Below, piece after piece: positions 42,469-57,380 of a stretch of DNA of 64,000 bases. The number at the start of each line of letters is the position of its first letter. The first letter of the stretch is position 1. The stretch comes from Cinclus cinclus (taxonomy: Eukaryota > Chordata > Aves > Passeriformes > Cinclidae), in NCBI RefSeq assembly GCF_963662255.1, contig NC_085060.1, positions 6,201,630 to 6,265,629 of the forward strand, in the 5' to 3' direction. The notes under the pieces are model-generated. The model was not told where the DNA came from. It saw only the letters and a program-made list of their open reading frames with translations, and made no database searches. The translations under genes were made by a program, and so were the position numbers.

Positions 42469-45400
42469 GGGTAAAGAGAGCAATGCATCTATCTAGGGAG
42501 GAGCAGTCAAGGTAACTGAGTAGGACTGACATCCTGGACAATCCACAGTGTCTCAGGATTTACCTTAGGCTGTAGCTAAGATGAGGTGGGCACTGTTTTG
42601 TACCTGTCTACACCTCATATCTACCTTATGAGAATTGTCTTGCATTAATTGGCAATCAGTTTAATTTGAGTTATGCCAGCCCTAAAGCACAACCCCAACA
42701 CAGCCCTGTGATGTGTCAGTGTGTTCTTGTCCCCCATTGAGTTAAGAAGTTTGCAAGGTAAGAAAGCCTTGCCTCAGCTCTGGCAGCAGGACAAGCTGCT
42801 GGAGGTTCAGATGCTGAGCTCTGACACGTTGTTCTATCCATGCCTCCTGCTGCTCCAGCTGATGGGCAAACCAGCTGTAGCACCCCCCAGAATACAAAGC
42901 ATCATAATTCTGATGGTGCTTATACCATTCTTACATTATTAAGAGAAATATATTCTAAAATACTGGCAAGTCCTGCAGACTGGTTTTATTCTCATAATGA
43001 TCGAAATATTGATATCCGAACAGTTTGTTATTTATGCACCATTAGGTATTCTGCTCTTGGCATTTTCCCACATCTTTCCATCCAAACCTGGAGAACATGT
43101 GCTGCCATATAACTTGCCTATTCTTTAAGAGTTAAAACAATAAAAATAGCACAGCAGGATCTTGTCCATAAACAATGGAAACATTGCTCTAAATTCAGTA
43201 CTATTTCTGTTTTTATTATGTGATTGCTTCTTTGTTGTTAATCACTTGCCCTACTTAATTCATTCATTATACTCAAAAGCTTTGAGATTAAACCCCCAGG
43301 CAGTATAGCTTCATATGAATCCTTTCTTTTTTATCTGTTCCAAGTTAGATTAAGTCTAGGTCCTGTTTAATGAGGTGCCGCTTGCTGGCTTTTCATGCAG
43401 AAAGAATTCCTCATACTCAGCGGTATGTATATATCATATAAATTATAAAATATTTTACATTTTTTTATGAATTTCTAACTAATATGTCCTGCAGAAAATG
43501 CTGTTATTACAAGTTCCCTGGGATGTGGGTAGTTGGCTACTTCTGATTTGAATTTTCTTTTTTTTTTCTTTTAGTAATGAATCTTGCTGTTCATTTTTCA
43601 GTTTTTTCAGGTTTTCATTTAAATTTTGTCATTTCATAGCAATATTAATGGCAGTGAAAAGACTTCATTGTCTGTGTTTGCAGCTCACTAAGTCAATTAT
43701 TGGAATGTCTTCATCTGCCATGAAAATGTTAACAACCTGCCCATGTCTGGCAACGCTTGGTGTTTATGGACTAGTAGGGCCAATGTGGTGTAGGCATGGC
43801 AAGTTCATGGTCAGCATCAGCTCAGGGAGTGTGAAGGAGCTCTCACCTCACAGTCTGAGGGGTGAAGTACTTTAATGTGGCCATGTTGACAGGAGTTAGG
43901 CTTCATCATGGGACAGAGGTTGGAGTTTGTACCTCTGCATCTTTACTGAGCTGCCTTTATTGCACCACTCTGTCCTGTGGATAACAGATCCATTCCACAT
44001 TGGCAGACTCCTTATACTTATAACACTTCCTCCAGGTTCATGGAACTGCTTGTTCTGTTCCAATTTTGTCTGGTAATTCCATGCTGGACAAATATCTGTG
44101 GTTTTGGCTTTTTCACATTCATTCCAATACCAAAAAGCTGTTTGGTTGAGAACGCCTTGCACATGTCAGACTCTGTGTCTGTGTTCTCACATGTTGCAGG
44201 TGGTAGGTTTCTTTATGCTAACCATGAGTGTTAATATATATGTATACATAAGGAGAGTCTGGCTGCACTCCCAAATCCCCCTTTCTGAAAATTCGGGACA
44301 TACCTGTTTTCACCTGTTTTTATGTCAAGACAGGGAATGCAAAAATAAAGCCATAGTTCAGCTATTTTTGTGAAAGCCTGCTGCAGATAAGTGATAGGTT
44401 ATGTTAGTGGTGAAAGAGCAGCTTTGTCCTGCTGAGAGAAAGTGATTGCAAATAGTCTCTATCATGAAATGGCTTCTAAAATCCTTTTTTCCCCAGAATT
44501 TAAGACTGAAAACTTCACAAAATGGAAGTCAGCAACAATGTCCATCCAGAACAAATCATGGTCACTGGAAAGTTTTCATCGTCACTTTTGCCTGCTGAGT
44601 TTAAGGACCTTGGTAACCTTGCTCCAAGACAAAGCTGATCTTGAAATGTTATTCCAGTTATATTAGTTAATTTTAACTAAGTATTATTTATGCTGAATTA
44701 GTTATGTTACATTAAGCCAATTTAGGCATGGGTTTTTTAATGCTTTTTCTAAATGTTTTTTTCCCATTTATAGAGAAGACAAGCTGTAATCCTCAGCCTG
44801 AGTATCTGGTGACTCTTGAATATTTCACAAGGATTAATGCAATCAGTCATTTAAGATCTGGGATTTAGGCCTTTCTCCAGTACTGGTTAACTCTGCTCTG
44901 TTGTGAAGCTCTTGCAAGCACCTTTCTCAACTCCCTGTGTAAACAAAAGTTGTGGTTTGCTCTGTATGCCCCTTCCATCTTGTCATGCTCCCTGATGCAA
45001 AGTTTTTCATTATTTCACCTTAAGGACAATTGAGGGTCAAGAGTTAAGGAATTTGTATAGAGCAAAAATAGGAAGCAATGAGCAGATAACATTTTCTTTT
45101 AACTCTGATTCAGACTAGTTCTGCAGGTAGGAAATGTTTTTATTGTTAGCAGTACTGCCACTGTTATTCAAAGCTAGAATCAACATAAAGCTTTATATGA
45201 AATATTAGTATTCAGGAGAAAGAGGAAGAGGACTTTTCCTCCCCCCAGTTCTGTAGGTGACCGATTTTGAGAACAGCGAAGGATACTTAGATGGGAGAGA
45301 ATGGAAGAAATAGAGCTTAACTACACCTGAAGATTTGGCTTACAATTTATTCCTTGTTCTGAAGGAAGTCAAAAGAAGTCAATACTAATCACTGCAGAAA

Positions 45401-48400
45401 GGATATTTGACTCAGAGAGAATAGTATGTTTAAGCATTTTTTGTTAATCCTTCACAGAATCTAATGTGAAATAACTCCTTAATAGTAATTTTTATCTAAA
45501 TGAAAAAATATGCAAAAGAAGCAGATGATTCAACATAGGTTAAAATTGAACAATTTTACATTTCTGAAATACCTATGGGTAGTCAAAAATTACAAAGGCA
45601 AGTATACCATCGCTAATAGGTGATTGAGAGCCCTCCATCTTGTGAATCAATTAAAAAAAAATCCTCTATATTCATGCATTTTAAAAGTACAAAGTCAAAA
45701 AGGAATTAACCAGTTGTTTTCCTTGCTTCTGCTCTCTGTTGCTAGGCTGTACCACTTATCCTCTGTAAGACATCCAGATTTGGAACAGAAATAATAAAGG
45801 GAATTGCAACACTTTCAGTTCAAGGGACCAGTGGTGTTTCACAGTAGGTTTGCCCCCCACAGCCAGCTTTAGAGAGGAGATCTGTAGCTTTTCAACTGCC
45901 TAGTGTGATGTTATCAAATATTTTGAACTGTAATCTTGCAATTACTATTAATGTTGCATTAAAAGATTACTTAATGAAGGAGATCATGCAGAGAACAAGC
46001 AATATAATGGCTCCAAGCAGCTTGCCTCCCACATACCTGGAAAAACTCCCTACTGCTACAGAAGGAGGAAGAACAGTTAGTGCCAGTTCTAAACAATAGG
46101 TTTCGTACTGTATCTGTTAAGACCTGTTGCTTTTGGCAACAAAAACTGACTCAAAGGCATGAATTTAAATTTTAAAAAGTGGTGTTTGGTGATTAAAGAC
46201 AAACACAGAATATTCTAGCTTGTGCTGTGCATTGTTTAGCATTCAAAGGCAGTTGTGGAGGTGTTGGCTGTCTGGGTGTTCCTCTCCACCATGTATTGTT
46301 TAACCTCTCTGGGCATTTCAGGACTAGGTCATGTTCTGACAAAATTGTGGGTGATCCAGAAGCAGATGCACTTGCTGTGATGTAAAAACTGGAGTAACTT
46401 ACGTGAGCTGAGGCTTCAGATGTGCTTCAGAATTGAAATGCATTTCATGTTGTAAATTTATATGGCTGGTGCTGTGGTGCTCTGTTGGCAGGACCCTCAT
46501 AGAGCAGATCCCCCTGTGGTATCTCTGATGATGCTGCCTGGAACTTCTTTCAGTCTTCACTTCATGTGGCTGTTTTTCTCTTTGCCACACTGAAAGCTGA
46601 GGGAAGTGTGATGATGTCAATATGTGGCTAAATCCTGACAAGGCACTAGTTGCACCAGAAGTCCTAGATTACAGATACTTTCAGAAACTGGTCCACTTTA
46701 AAGAATATGTAAAACACAGGCACATTAGACAAATTACAGCTATGATGGTCTAAGGACACAGGCAGCATCAGATTTGGAGGAAAACAACTCCTTACTTTTA
46801 ATTTATTTTTTTTTAAATTCTCTAGTACAGGAAAACTGGTCAAGTTTTCCATGCAAAACCTTCTTTGTATCATGCTTTGTAGGTGAACATAAGGAAAATC
46901 CTCAATGCTGTTCCGTCTTCCAATGAACCTGGAGTTAGAGCACACCACCATGTTTCTGCCTTAGCAATCACCTGACAGAGGGCTGTGCCTGAAGTAGTGT
47001 GTTGTGCTCTAACCTCAGGTGCCAGAGGTTTTTTCCCTAAAGTGAAGGATCAGCCTGTGACAATGTACATATGCTCATACACTGGTTGAATTCTTACTGC
47101 CTTGCGTGTCAGTACCTCACTCTATAAATTGTGATCAGATATCTGCAAAATGGTGCCACAGCAGTGGAGCTGAGAGTCTACCCAGTTTTGGATACCCATG
47201 GTTTGTGTTTTGTACCAGTCAGATTTTGGGTGATTAATATCTGGAGTTTCTTCATCTTCACAATAGAAGGTTGCTCTGTCCTGACTTTGTCTGTTCTCTT
47301 GCATTGCAGAATTTGGTCACAGGTTGTCTGAAATGGTACATTTCAATCTGCTCATGAGAAAAGCCAGGGATTTAACCGGCCTTTTATTCTTCACCTAGAG
47401 GAAAGCTGGATTTGTTCTTCTGGAGTGCAAACACCCAATTGTAGCTGTAACCCAAGACCTAGTCTGGATTTCACCCTCCTAGATCTCAGTGGGTTGCTGG
47501 TGAGCACTCATCCCATACAGAATTAATAGGAAAAGTCAATTAAAAAAAAAGCATTTTTACCTCTGTTTTTCACAGCATTTTTCTTGTTAATCTTGTCTTC
47601 TGTTCACTGAGAGCAAAGGCCATGTGTGTAAAGCTATTTACACAAATTTATCAACATGAAAAAAAAATCCTACCTCTGACAAAATCTAATTGTTAGACTG
47701 GAGATATGGATGTTCATTTCAATTTCTATACATCTTTAAAGTTTAGTGTTTCCATCCAATTCATTAAACCATAAGCTTGCTTTCCTCTCATCTTTATTTG
47801 TGATTGCATTTACAAACCTTGAATAATTACAAATAATATTTGAAACAAAGGCTTTTGGGGCTATATCAATCAAGGAGAAAAGTATTACTTGTGAAATTTT
47901 ATGGGATAAGCACAATTATCAATAGAAGATCATTCCTGTAGCATTAGTATTTTATTTTATTGTTTGTTTTTTTTATTATTTTCAGGGCTCATGATTACAT
48001 TAGAAATACAGTATGTTGCAGGAAGAGAACAGTATTTTCTCATTGCACAATGTATTCCTAAAATTAAAGTAATATTGTGTTTAGCCTCATAATGTCTTTG
48101 GGGGAAAGATTGGTTTCATTCAACTCCTATTACACATGAGAAAGTTGCCTGAGTGATTTTCAGGGCATATGGCCTTGGAATGGAACTTGAATGAGTTTCA
48201 GCAAACATCTTGAATGAGTTCCAGCAAATTTCATGTGCTCTCCTTTTACTGCATCTTTGTTGTTACAGAGGAAAAATTAATTCAGTCTTCCAAGAAAGTA
48301 ACTCTGAGTAGATTGAAAGAGTCCCTGTCTCCTCCTCTCCAGTCATGATTTTCCAGGGTATCTGCATTCCACTGGGCATCGAAGTCTTCAAAAATAGCCA

Positions 48401-51400
48401 TAAATTCATGTGTGCATGAGGGAGTTTTCCTGAGAAGTACCCAAACCTTTGGAATACTTAGAGAGAAAAATATGATCAGGAATTTCAGTATATTGAAAAA
48501 TATAACTTAATTTCTTTCTTGCTTATTCTCTTTATGACAGATTTTTCTCAACAAACCACTGCTAGTCATGTGTTGCCTTCATTCCTTTCCTACCTTTATA
48601 GATTAAACAAATGGAAACAGAATAAGTGGAAAGGAGCAGCATACTGTAGAAAAAAAAAAGAAATACATAGAGGAAGAGAACATTGCAGGAGCAACCTGTT
48701 GCAGAACAACAATTTTCACCATCTTTTTATCAATTCTCCAACTGAAGCAGAACACATGAAGTACATATGAAAGAGCAGAAAGGTGCTTTGTGGGTGATGC
48801 TACTAAACTTACTCAACAGCAGCCTTTCAAATGCAGTCCTCTTTCTTAACATCCTGAGCTTTAGAAGGAAAACATTTGGGTTTGCAGATCTACAACCAGT
48901 GTTGTAGGAGTGTATAATACTGCAGTATTTATTCTGCTTATCAGCTCAGCCAGCAGGAATAGTTGGGCTTTTCAAACGGCTGTCTCCACTGCATTCAGCT
49001 TCTGGACACTGATGTATTTTTGCCTTTGTTTCTAAGCATCATCCAGTCTCTTAAATGCTTTTACAAATTAAGCTTGAATGCAAGCTTTCACCACTATCTA
49101 AAGTGCAACTTGTTATTTCTAATGATCCATCCTCCTTTTGAAATGCCACTCAACTTCTCTTTACTGGAACTATTAAGTATAGCTAAACTAAATAAATAAA
49201 TGAGAAGACTATTTCTGGCACACAACCTTAACCGACTTATCTGTTATACTTCAACAATTTTTCAGCTGGTAATGAAATGCTCATCTTTGTATCTCATTAT
49301 GAAACTCCGTGAAGTTTCTTTTAACACTGTTGGTGGTGATGTCACTGGGAAGCTTTGTTAACTAATGACTGTTACATTTATAATTTATTCTAAACAATCT
49401 AAACTTGATCAAAAATAGTGTCTTCTGAAGCTTTATGAATACAGTTGCAGGTATATGAATAATTTGCATGTATATATTCATGGATTAGACAAAAATAATG
49501 GAAGTCTTGATACTAGTTGTCATTGGAGTGACACCTGTTAAAAATCTCACTTTCTCTTTGAACCAGTTGTGATATAGACAGTAGTTTTCCATGAGTGTTC
49601 AATAGAAGTCCTGCTTCATGGTAAAGTTCTTCTTCTCCAAATCCAAAAGAAGCAGTATGTGAACTTCCTTCCATTCCTTAAATTAAAATATGCTAATCAG
49701 ATGTTAATTAATTGCATTAAAATTTAAGAGGAAACATGCAATTATAGTACACAGGTGCAAAATTATTAGCCAGATTTTCAGTATTATCTACAACTTGAAC
49801 ACTGAACCTCTCATCATTATTTATTATTGATGATTGTGCAGTACTTGGATGCTTCCAGTTTGCCTTATGTAGTAGTGAAGAAAAGTTCTATCTTCTGCTG
49901 GTGTTTTAATCACCCTTCTGTATTTTAATCTGTAATCGGGCTGTGTCATCTGTTTTACATAGAGATTTTGTTCTCAGTTTTTATCCTGAAGATTTGTGGA
50001 GATACTATGCATAACTTCCAGCTACTACTGGAAATAGAACATTACACAGAAAGTGAATTTCTCCAAGTTCTTGACTTTCTTGTTATACCAAAAGAAAGTA
50101 TTTGGCACCATTAAATTCCACACTGAATCAGGAATATGATCTTTATACAGGAATTTAGATACACAGGTTCCCAGGATGCTGCTCCTCTTTCTTCAGGAAG
50201 TCCAAGTGCAATAATCACAAATGCTATACTTGGGTCACCAGTGTAATAATGAGATGGCACAGGGTGGGAAAGGTTTATGGATGGTGTAAAACTAAGCACC
50301 ACTGAGGTTTAGGAACACTTTGTCACTCCTGTCCTCTGCCCATGTCTGTAGAAGATTCGAGTAGGTAAGAGAACATGAATAGCATAGACACCTGAACAGT
50401 CCCACTCTCTGCTTTTAGCATTCTCTGAAATCCATAGATAGGGTTCTTTTCCAAACAGTTTAAATTAATTCCAGTACAGTCATTAAAAATAATATAAACC
50501 AGGTTTGCTTGAAAAATCTCATCTACCTGAACTCAGCATAACCCTGATGTTATTTATTCGTGTTCTGAGGATTTTATACCCATGCAGCAAAGTGGAGAAT
50601 CATAGACAAGCTTATTGTTCTTGACTTAGCATGTCTTGCATCTTTCTGTAAAAGACTGAACATCTGGAGAATCACTGTCTGTGAGTGTTGCAAGTTTGCA
50701 AATGTACATATCTAAACTGAAACCTGAAACTTTCATTTCTTCCAACATGGCTTTTGGGAAGATCTGCACACATCTAAGTGGAGCTTCTTGTAATCTTTGT
50801 TTTGATGAAGTCAGTAAGTGCGATTACTTTCCCTTTGTAAATGGGAAAATAGCTGGAAGAGCCAGGAGATGCTGCTCAAGTGGTTCTTCTTTCCATTGAC
50901 ATTCTCTGTGCAGCTTTTGCTTTCTGAGCAGACTTACCTGCTGGCCTCTGACTTACACGAGAGTATAGTCCTGGTGGTATTCAGACAGAATTGCTCTTTA
51001 AACAGACAAACTGTAATGAAACATTTAGTTTTTCTGAGAAAGTATGTCAAATTATGCATGAAAATGGTTGTTACAGTATCAGCCTAAAACTGGACTTTGG
51101 TCTCTTCTCTGTGGTCCTAGAAAAAATTGTGAAAGTGCAGGTTAAACTTCTGTATATAATATTGACCAGTCTGTTTGCTGATGTTTAGCTTATTGCCTTA
51201 TTACTTCAGAACGCGAGGCCTGCAATGTGTCTGTACTTTCTGATCTACCTTGTTAAGTCTGTCATAAAAGATTAAGAGCTGCTTTTTGCCCCTCTCTAGC
51301 TCACTTGTAAGATTTCTTTTGTTTCTCCTACTCTTTCTTCATCACTTCAATAGCCCAAGGTGCATTTAATTGCAACCTAAGTACCTTGCATTCCCCTTGC

Positions 51401-53084
51401 ACACATTAAAGAGTGAATTCTGTGTGATTGGACATAACTAGTACTTACTGTAATAAATAGCATATTCATCTCTTCCAAAGTCAGACAATTTCATACTGTG
51501 CAACTTCTCTGCTTTCTGAAATGTCACCACTTAAACTGCAGCATGATTTTCCCATGAGGACACATTGAAAAGGCTTTTCCTGAAACACAGCTTGGAAATG
51601 TAACTTGTAATGTTATATTTAAACCAATTTTATAGCACTCAGAAATTGGATGAGCAGGTACAATATCCACACAGTAGAGACAATGTATTATTTTCATTTT
51701 TTTCATAGAAATTGGGCATGGGTTTAATGAATTTTGAATTTGATTTTTATTTGGAAGTCACTTGCCTTTGTGGTGAAAACATTTCTCTGTTATTAGAACT
51801 TTGCAGCAGCAGAAATAGTTACTTTCGGGTATCTCTCTGAGATGATATGCATCACAGTAAAAGTCAGGTACTGCACATGTCATTTCCTAACATTTAACTA
51901 AACAGCACCAGAGTCATCCTTATGTTTGTTGGGTCATGACTTTTCAGGGGAAAGCTGCTCTTACACTGGTGAAAGACGATGAGGTGTTGGTTTTACAAAG
52001 AACTCAGTGAAGATGGAGAAAGGGGCAAGTGAATAATTGTGTTTAATCTGAAATGTGTTTGATACATTTCTCTCAGTTTTTAAGTGAACCACACAGTGAT
52101 GTGTCTGCAGACACCCAATAGAGCAGAACTGTCCTGAAAAGCCTCCACTCATTCTCATTGCAGTATTTCATAAATCCCAGAGAAACTACCAGAAACAGTT
52201 TGGAAAAACTCACTAGGAGGAAAACAAGACATGAATTCATTTAAAAACACATATTGAATTAAAAATACAAATTGGTCAATTTCTGTCAGCTTCGAATATG
52301 GTTATAAAAAGGATCAGCACCAGACTCCCCAGCATGGCCACTGATGTTCCTGGGGGACACCAGGGGAGAAGCAGGGACAGCTTGGACAAAATATAACATC
52401 ATCCCCTGCCAAGTAAGACCAGCAGGGAATTTTTCTTTAAATGCCTACAAAATGTCAGATCATGCCAATAAAATATTTCAGTCCAGAGCTATTCATCATA
52501 TGCAGTTCTTAATGGATTTCAGTACACTTCTCCTGTGTAATAAAATACAGAAAACACACACTTTCAATTATTTTTGTAATTAATGAAATGGAGACACCAT
52601 ATTATTTTTCTATAGCACCAAAATGGAAGAATGAACCTGCTTTCTCTGTGATACTTATAAAATTTCAATTGGATTAATGATTAGGACACAAAAATAGGGT
52701 TAAGTTTGGACTGCTCTATCAGCTTTTTGGTTTGGGTTCTGAGGGTTGTTATCAGACAAAGGAAAATTGGCATTTTATAAAACCATGTGTGACATTGCTC
52801 TTGTTCTGTATTTGAAGATGAGTACCATGTGATGTTACACACAAGTAGTAAGGAGAAAAACCTGTATATTTGCCACACAAATTGCATAAGTTACAAATGC
52901 ATCGCTAAATCATTAATGGTCTTTCATAAAGACTAAATCCTATCCAAAATGTGGAGACCTACAAGGGACAAAACTGTTTGTATGTGAGTTAGCCTACGAG
53001 TATTCTCAAGCTGCTGTAAATCTACATGCCAGTCCTGGCAGCTGGCTTGTACCTCTGAACTCACCACTGCACAGAAAAACCTGC
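42469..53084. other. Unique AT-rich sequence, no gene seen
   Basis: More than 10 kb without a recognised mobile element or exon apart from the small duplication at 48186-48228. All open frames are under 100 codons and none has recognisable content. 48475-49800 and 50440-50520 are very AT-rich. Confidence 0.5.
48186..48228. repeat. Small tandem duplication (2 x 23 bases)
   Basis: The 20-base motif at 48186-48205 recurs at 48209-48228 with a single T/C difference, giving a 23-base period. It is a recent-looking local duplication without coding meaning. Confidence 0.85.
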
Positions 53085-53466
53085 CCTGGCAGCTGGGCTG
53101 CACCAAGGGGCTGTGAACTAGGGTCACTTGTGTGGCCTGACCCAAAGAGCTAACAACTGAAAGACCACTGCAGTGTCACCTTGGGGTGTAGTTTGTGTCA
53201 CACTGCATGCTGCCAGTGCAGCACGCAGTCACTCCAGTGAGCTTGAGAGGCTGAACATCCTGGAGGAGTGCCAGGCTGGAGCTAGCTCTTGTTTTGCTTG
53301 TTTCCTTGGGTAGGTTGGAGTTCTTCATGCTTGACCTCTCACATTAAGTTTCTCTCTCCTCAATAAAACCCAGGGATAAGTCAGATTAATGACTTTGGTC
53401 TGTTTGTCCATTTTTGACAGGAAGCAATTACAGCTAGTGAATAACACATGGCGCCCTATGTGTGCT
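53085..53466 (+). mobile_element. Possible decayed ERVK-like LTR end with lysine-tRNA primer binding site
   Basis: At 53449-53466 the sequence begins TGGCGCCC and agrees at 13 of 18 positions with the primer binding site used by retroviruses primed by lysine tRNA (types 1 and 2). Two bases upstream is an 'aaca' LTR-like terminus (53443-53446). A canonical AATAAA lies at 53362-53367, about 85 bases before the site, a normal distance for the R-U5 part of an LTR. No clear LTR start, TATA box or gag sequence was found, so the left boundary is a guess. The match could be chance, although CpG-containing octamers like this are uncommon here. Confidence 0.3.
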
Positions 53467-56400
53467 TTTACTCCGTGTTTATGGTTACCAAAGGAGATTT
53501 CCTCTCCATACACTTCCTCTCACTAAAGGAAGAACAGCCTGACATGCAGTTAGTGCTTGCTGGTTTAGTCATTTAACTACTGCCATATAGCACTTACTTA
53601 TTTTATCTGGATTTATTCCTTCTCTCCTCTGTTCTGATAGCTGAATACCTCCAGTTGTGTGGTTATGTTTCATTAACTGGCATTCAAGCTGTAAGTGTTC
53701 ATAGCTTTAATGGAGAATCCAGTACTGAAAACAAGAAAGGCCTGTGATCTCCTTCAGAGTCAGGTGCTGGGAGAATTCTGAGACACCAGAGAGCTTCATG
53801 CAGGAATTTGTAGGAACTGTTGTCAAGCCCAAGGGTTGGAAGTTGGTCTGTATGACCATGAAGTAAAGATCAAGGATGGGTTCATCCTTGAGATGTATTA
53901 ATGCCATTAAGGATCCATCTGCCATTAAATCCATGCAGTTTTGGCAGCATGACATTGACCCTGAATTAGTGTGCCTTGAGCTGACGCTGAACACCCACAG
54001 CTACAAATCTTCTAAGCACCCATCGGTGGCTTGTCCACAAGAGGTTGTGATGGTGCATGGTATGTTGTCTTGCACATTTGTGAATCTTTCAGTCTCTTGA
54101 AAAGTCCATGGAAACTTTGCAACCCAAAATTTCCAAAGGTTCCTAGGATTGCCAAATCTTCCATGCTCATACTCTCCTACATGCAGTCAAATAAGCACTG
54201 TATTAGATTTTCTTATCCACACTACTGACATAATAATCCATAACCATCTTAGAAACTGGTGGTGCTGAATTAATCCTTGGACCACCTGTACCTTCCCAAG
54301 CCCTTCCAGAGAGCATGTTCTCCACTGGGATGTGTGACACTTAACGCAGCTGGAGCTGCTCTGTGGAGCCCAGGACCTGCAAAGTCAGGTGGGTGCAAGA
54401 ACACACCTGTGTGCCTGTGTAAATGAGCACCTCTGTGTGCATCCACAGTCACAAAGGACACACACGAGTGTGTGTTAAACACACCAGCTGCTCTGGCAGT
54501 GCAAACAGCCCAGCCAGAATCTCAACAATTGTACCAGCGGCTGTAATTGAAACAGGCTCCAAACCACTTCTGTCTCAACTGGATTTTTGTTTCCCTGCCT
54601 ATGCATAGGTCAGCTAACCCATGATAAAAGCAGTAGTTTGTTAATTCATCCACCCTGCCTTGTATGAATGCTATAAACAGTGCTGGACACAGCAGTAAGA
54701 GTTTAAATCTCTGGTTGAAAATTCACTTCTGCAAATTACTGGGAGTCTTTTAAACAGATAAATAATGTTTTCCTAAGTGCAAATCTGTACTCCAGAGACA
54801 GAAAAGAAAGGGTAGAATTATGTAGGTCGGATTTTGTTTTCAGTGTCACCCTTAGCAAAATTTCTATGGCAAAATTCTAAAGCATCTTGATGCCAACAGT
54901 TTGTATCAAGTGTGCTGTGTTTGAAGCATTGAGCTAATGCTCAAGATTCTGACAATCAGAAAAATATGTTGGCATAATTATATTAAGATATCTGAGAGTG
55001 TCATGTACTTTGCAAGACTGAATTTTAAACTGTTGATTTAAATTAATGAAGATTCAAGAGTTTATAATTTGTTTATTTATTGAAATCAAATGCAGTCCAT
55101 GTTTCTAACTAATTGAAAAGTATACTTGTGATAGAGAAAGTATTTAATTTGGGCAGGCAAGCTACCAGACTTCCAAATGAAGATGATAAATTGCAAATTC
55201 TCAGTCTTAATCCCTGTAGGCTGACAGTTACCCCTCTAAAAGCAGAGTTTGAGTGATATACTATATCTGGTAATAGCACACAGCTGCAGAGTAGGAAATC
55301 CCATTGATATTTTGCAAAGCTTTTGTTTTGCCTCATTCATTTATTTTTGAAAATGATACATTCCTTATTTAGAATAATGAACTCTCTTTTTTGCCATTGT
55401 GAGTGGACTAGGCCTTTAAAAAGCTGTTAATTTTCCACATGTAAAAATGCCTGGGATCAGCACTAAATTTTTCACTTGGTTGTAGCATTTTCAGAAGCAC
55501 AAATTCATGTGTGATTTTGCGACCTCTTCCCCCCTCCAGGAGTAAGTAACACATCTCTGTTATACATCCCAACATTCAGCATACAAGATCAAATGTAAAA
55601 CGGGATTTTTCATTCTCTAATGTATAAAGCATGTGTCCAACAACAGCAGCAAAATCAGTGCCAGAAGAAGCAGTCGATAGGGAAGCAGTAATTTGTGTAT
55701 CTGCACATTATTCTGTGTCTATGCACATATTAACCCTGGTATACAGTAAATTGTGTTACCATGGCAGCCCTCACATGGAAAGTTATATACTAGTAGGGTA
55801 TCTCTAACAACCACCAACAGGGAATATGCATGTTCTGGCAAATGAAGAAGGGTATAGCTCCTTTCTGTGAGGAAACAATCCACAGTAATTAAGGATGGAA
55901 AAAACAGGTTGCAGAAACAATGAAAAAACACAGCATTTGCCCCATATGTAAAAAGTAAAATACAAAAATCCCTCAGAACTCCATCTCTCCCTTTTCCCAT
56001 GCATCAGCACCACCATGACTCTTAAGGGCTGGAATACTGTAGGCTTTGCTTAGCAAAGCTCCCATTAAAATCTTGTCTTATGGTTTTCATTCTGTTTACT
56101 TTTCATTGAGGCTTTTACAGGGCACTTTGCTTACATTAGTTTTTGTGTCCAATTTTGAGATTGAACTTCTTTATGATGTAGCTGGTTTGTCAAGGGTGAG
56201 CTGCTACAGTTCACAACACTGTATGTTATCATATGCTGTGTTGTATTTTTAGTAGTATATACAACTTTGCCAAACTTCAGCTTTATGGATGACATTTTGA
56301 AGCAGATGCTATTTGCCTGAGTAGTTTCCCTTTTCAAACGTTTAAAAAAAAAAAGCTCAACCACTTAGAGGAGTCAGATTGGAGGAAAAATATTTTTTTA

Positions 56401-57380
56401 ACCCCAATAGAAACTTGTTGACCATTCTCCTGGAACATTTCACACCTGCTGGTTTGAGTTGGAGTCTCAATACTAGTGATACACAGATGATAGCATCACT
56501 CAAAGAGAAAGTACAATAGGAATGAGAGCCCATGGCAGCATTTCATGATGCAAAACTCAACACTGAGTAAAGGGTCAGCAGCTTGCATGAGTCATCAGTG
56601 GCTTAGAAAGAAGGAAAAAGACATGACAAGGTAGACACTTCCAAGAGCTACAGGCTTGTTATATTGGCTGAAGTTTAATGGGAAAGTGGTGCTCTTGTCA
56701 GCTGGTGTACTACATAATAATGTTAACACCACTACAAACAGGTTGTGGTTTACTGCTTCAATTTCTTATGTACTGGCAAGAGAATTAGCAAGATTGATGC
56801 ATTAGGATCTTAGATCTCAGTCAAATTAGGTGACTAAGAGGGTGAAGCAAAAAATGCTTGTTCTTTGAAGGAGTAAAACTCCATCAGAAACTTGTTACAT
56901 CCTAGCATCAGGCCATTTGATGAGCTGCTTTTAACAGCTGATTTAACAGCACAGTTAGCAGGCAGTAGTTACTTTGAAAGGGGCAACTACTTAATCAGTG
57001 CTTTAAAGATATTATGTTCAGAGTGATTTAAAGGAATATTGTGCTTTAGTAAAGTGTGCTGTATGAATATTTTCTGCATTAAGTGAATGCAAAAATGAGG
57101 TTGCAAGTATCATTTATATTGTCAGCTTTTTTATTTGGACATATGTCGAAAAAAGAAAAAGCCAGTAAACACAAAACAAATACTAGCATTTTGGAAATAT
57201 ACTTACTGGAAGGAAATAGCCATCAGTGGAGGAGAACAAGGGAAGAAAATAGCAGCTATTACATTCCATGGATTTCCACAGTAGAGAAAGAGAAAAAATA
57301 AAGAAGTACTGTAAAATAGAGGAGAAATACTAGGAGTAAAGTGAACAAAGTGCTTGCTTTCCACTGTTGGGGTCCTCTGG
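53467..57380. other. Unique sequence, no gene seen
   Basis: No recognised repeat or exon. A GT-rich stretch around 54400-54480 is of simple composition. Open frames reach at most 95 codons without recognised content. Confidence 0.5.
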
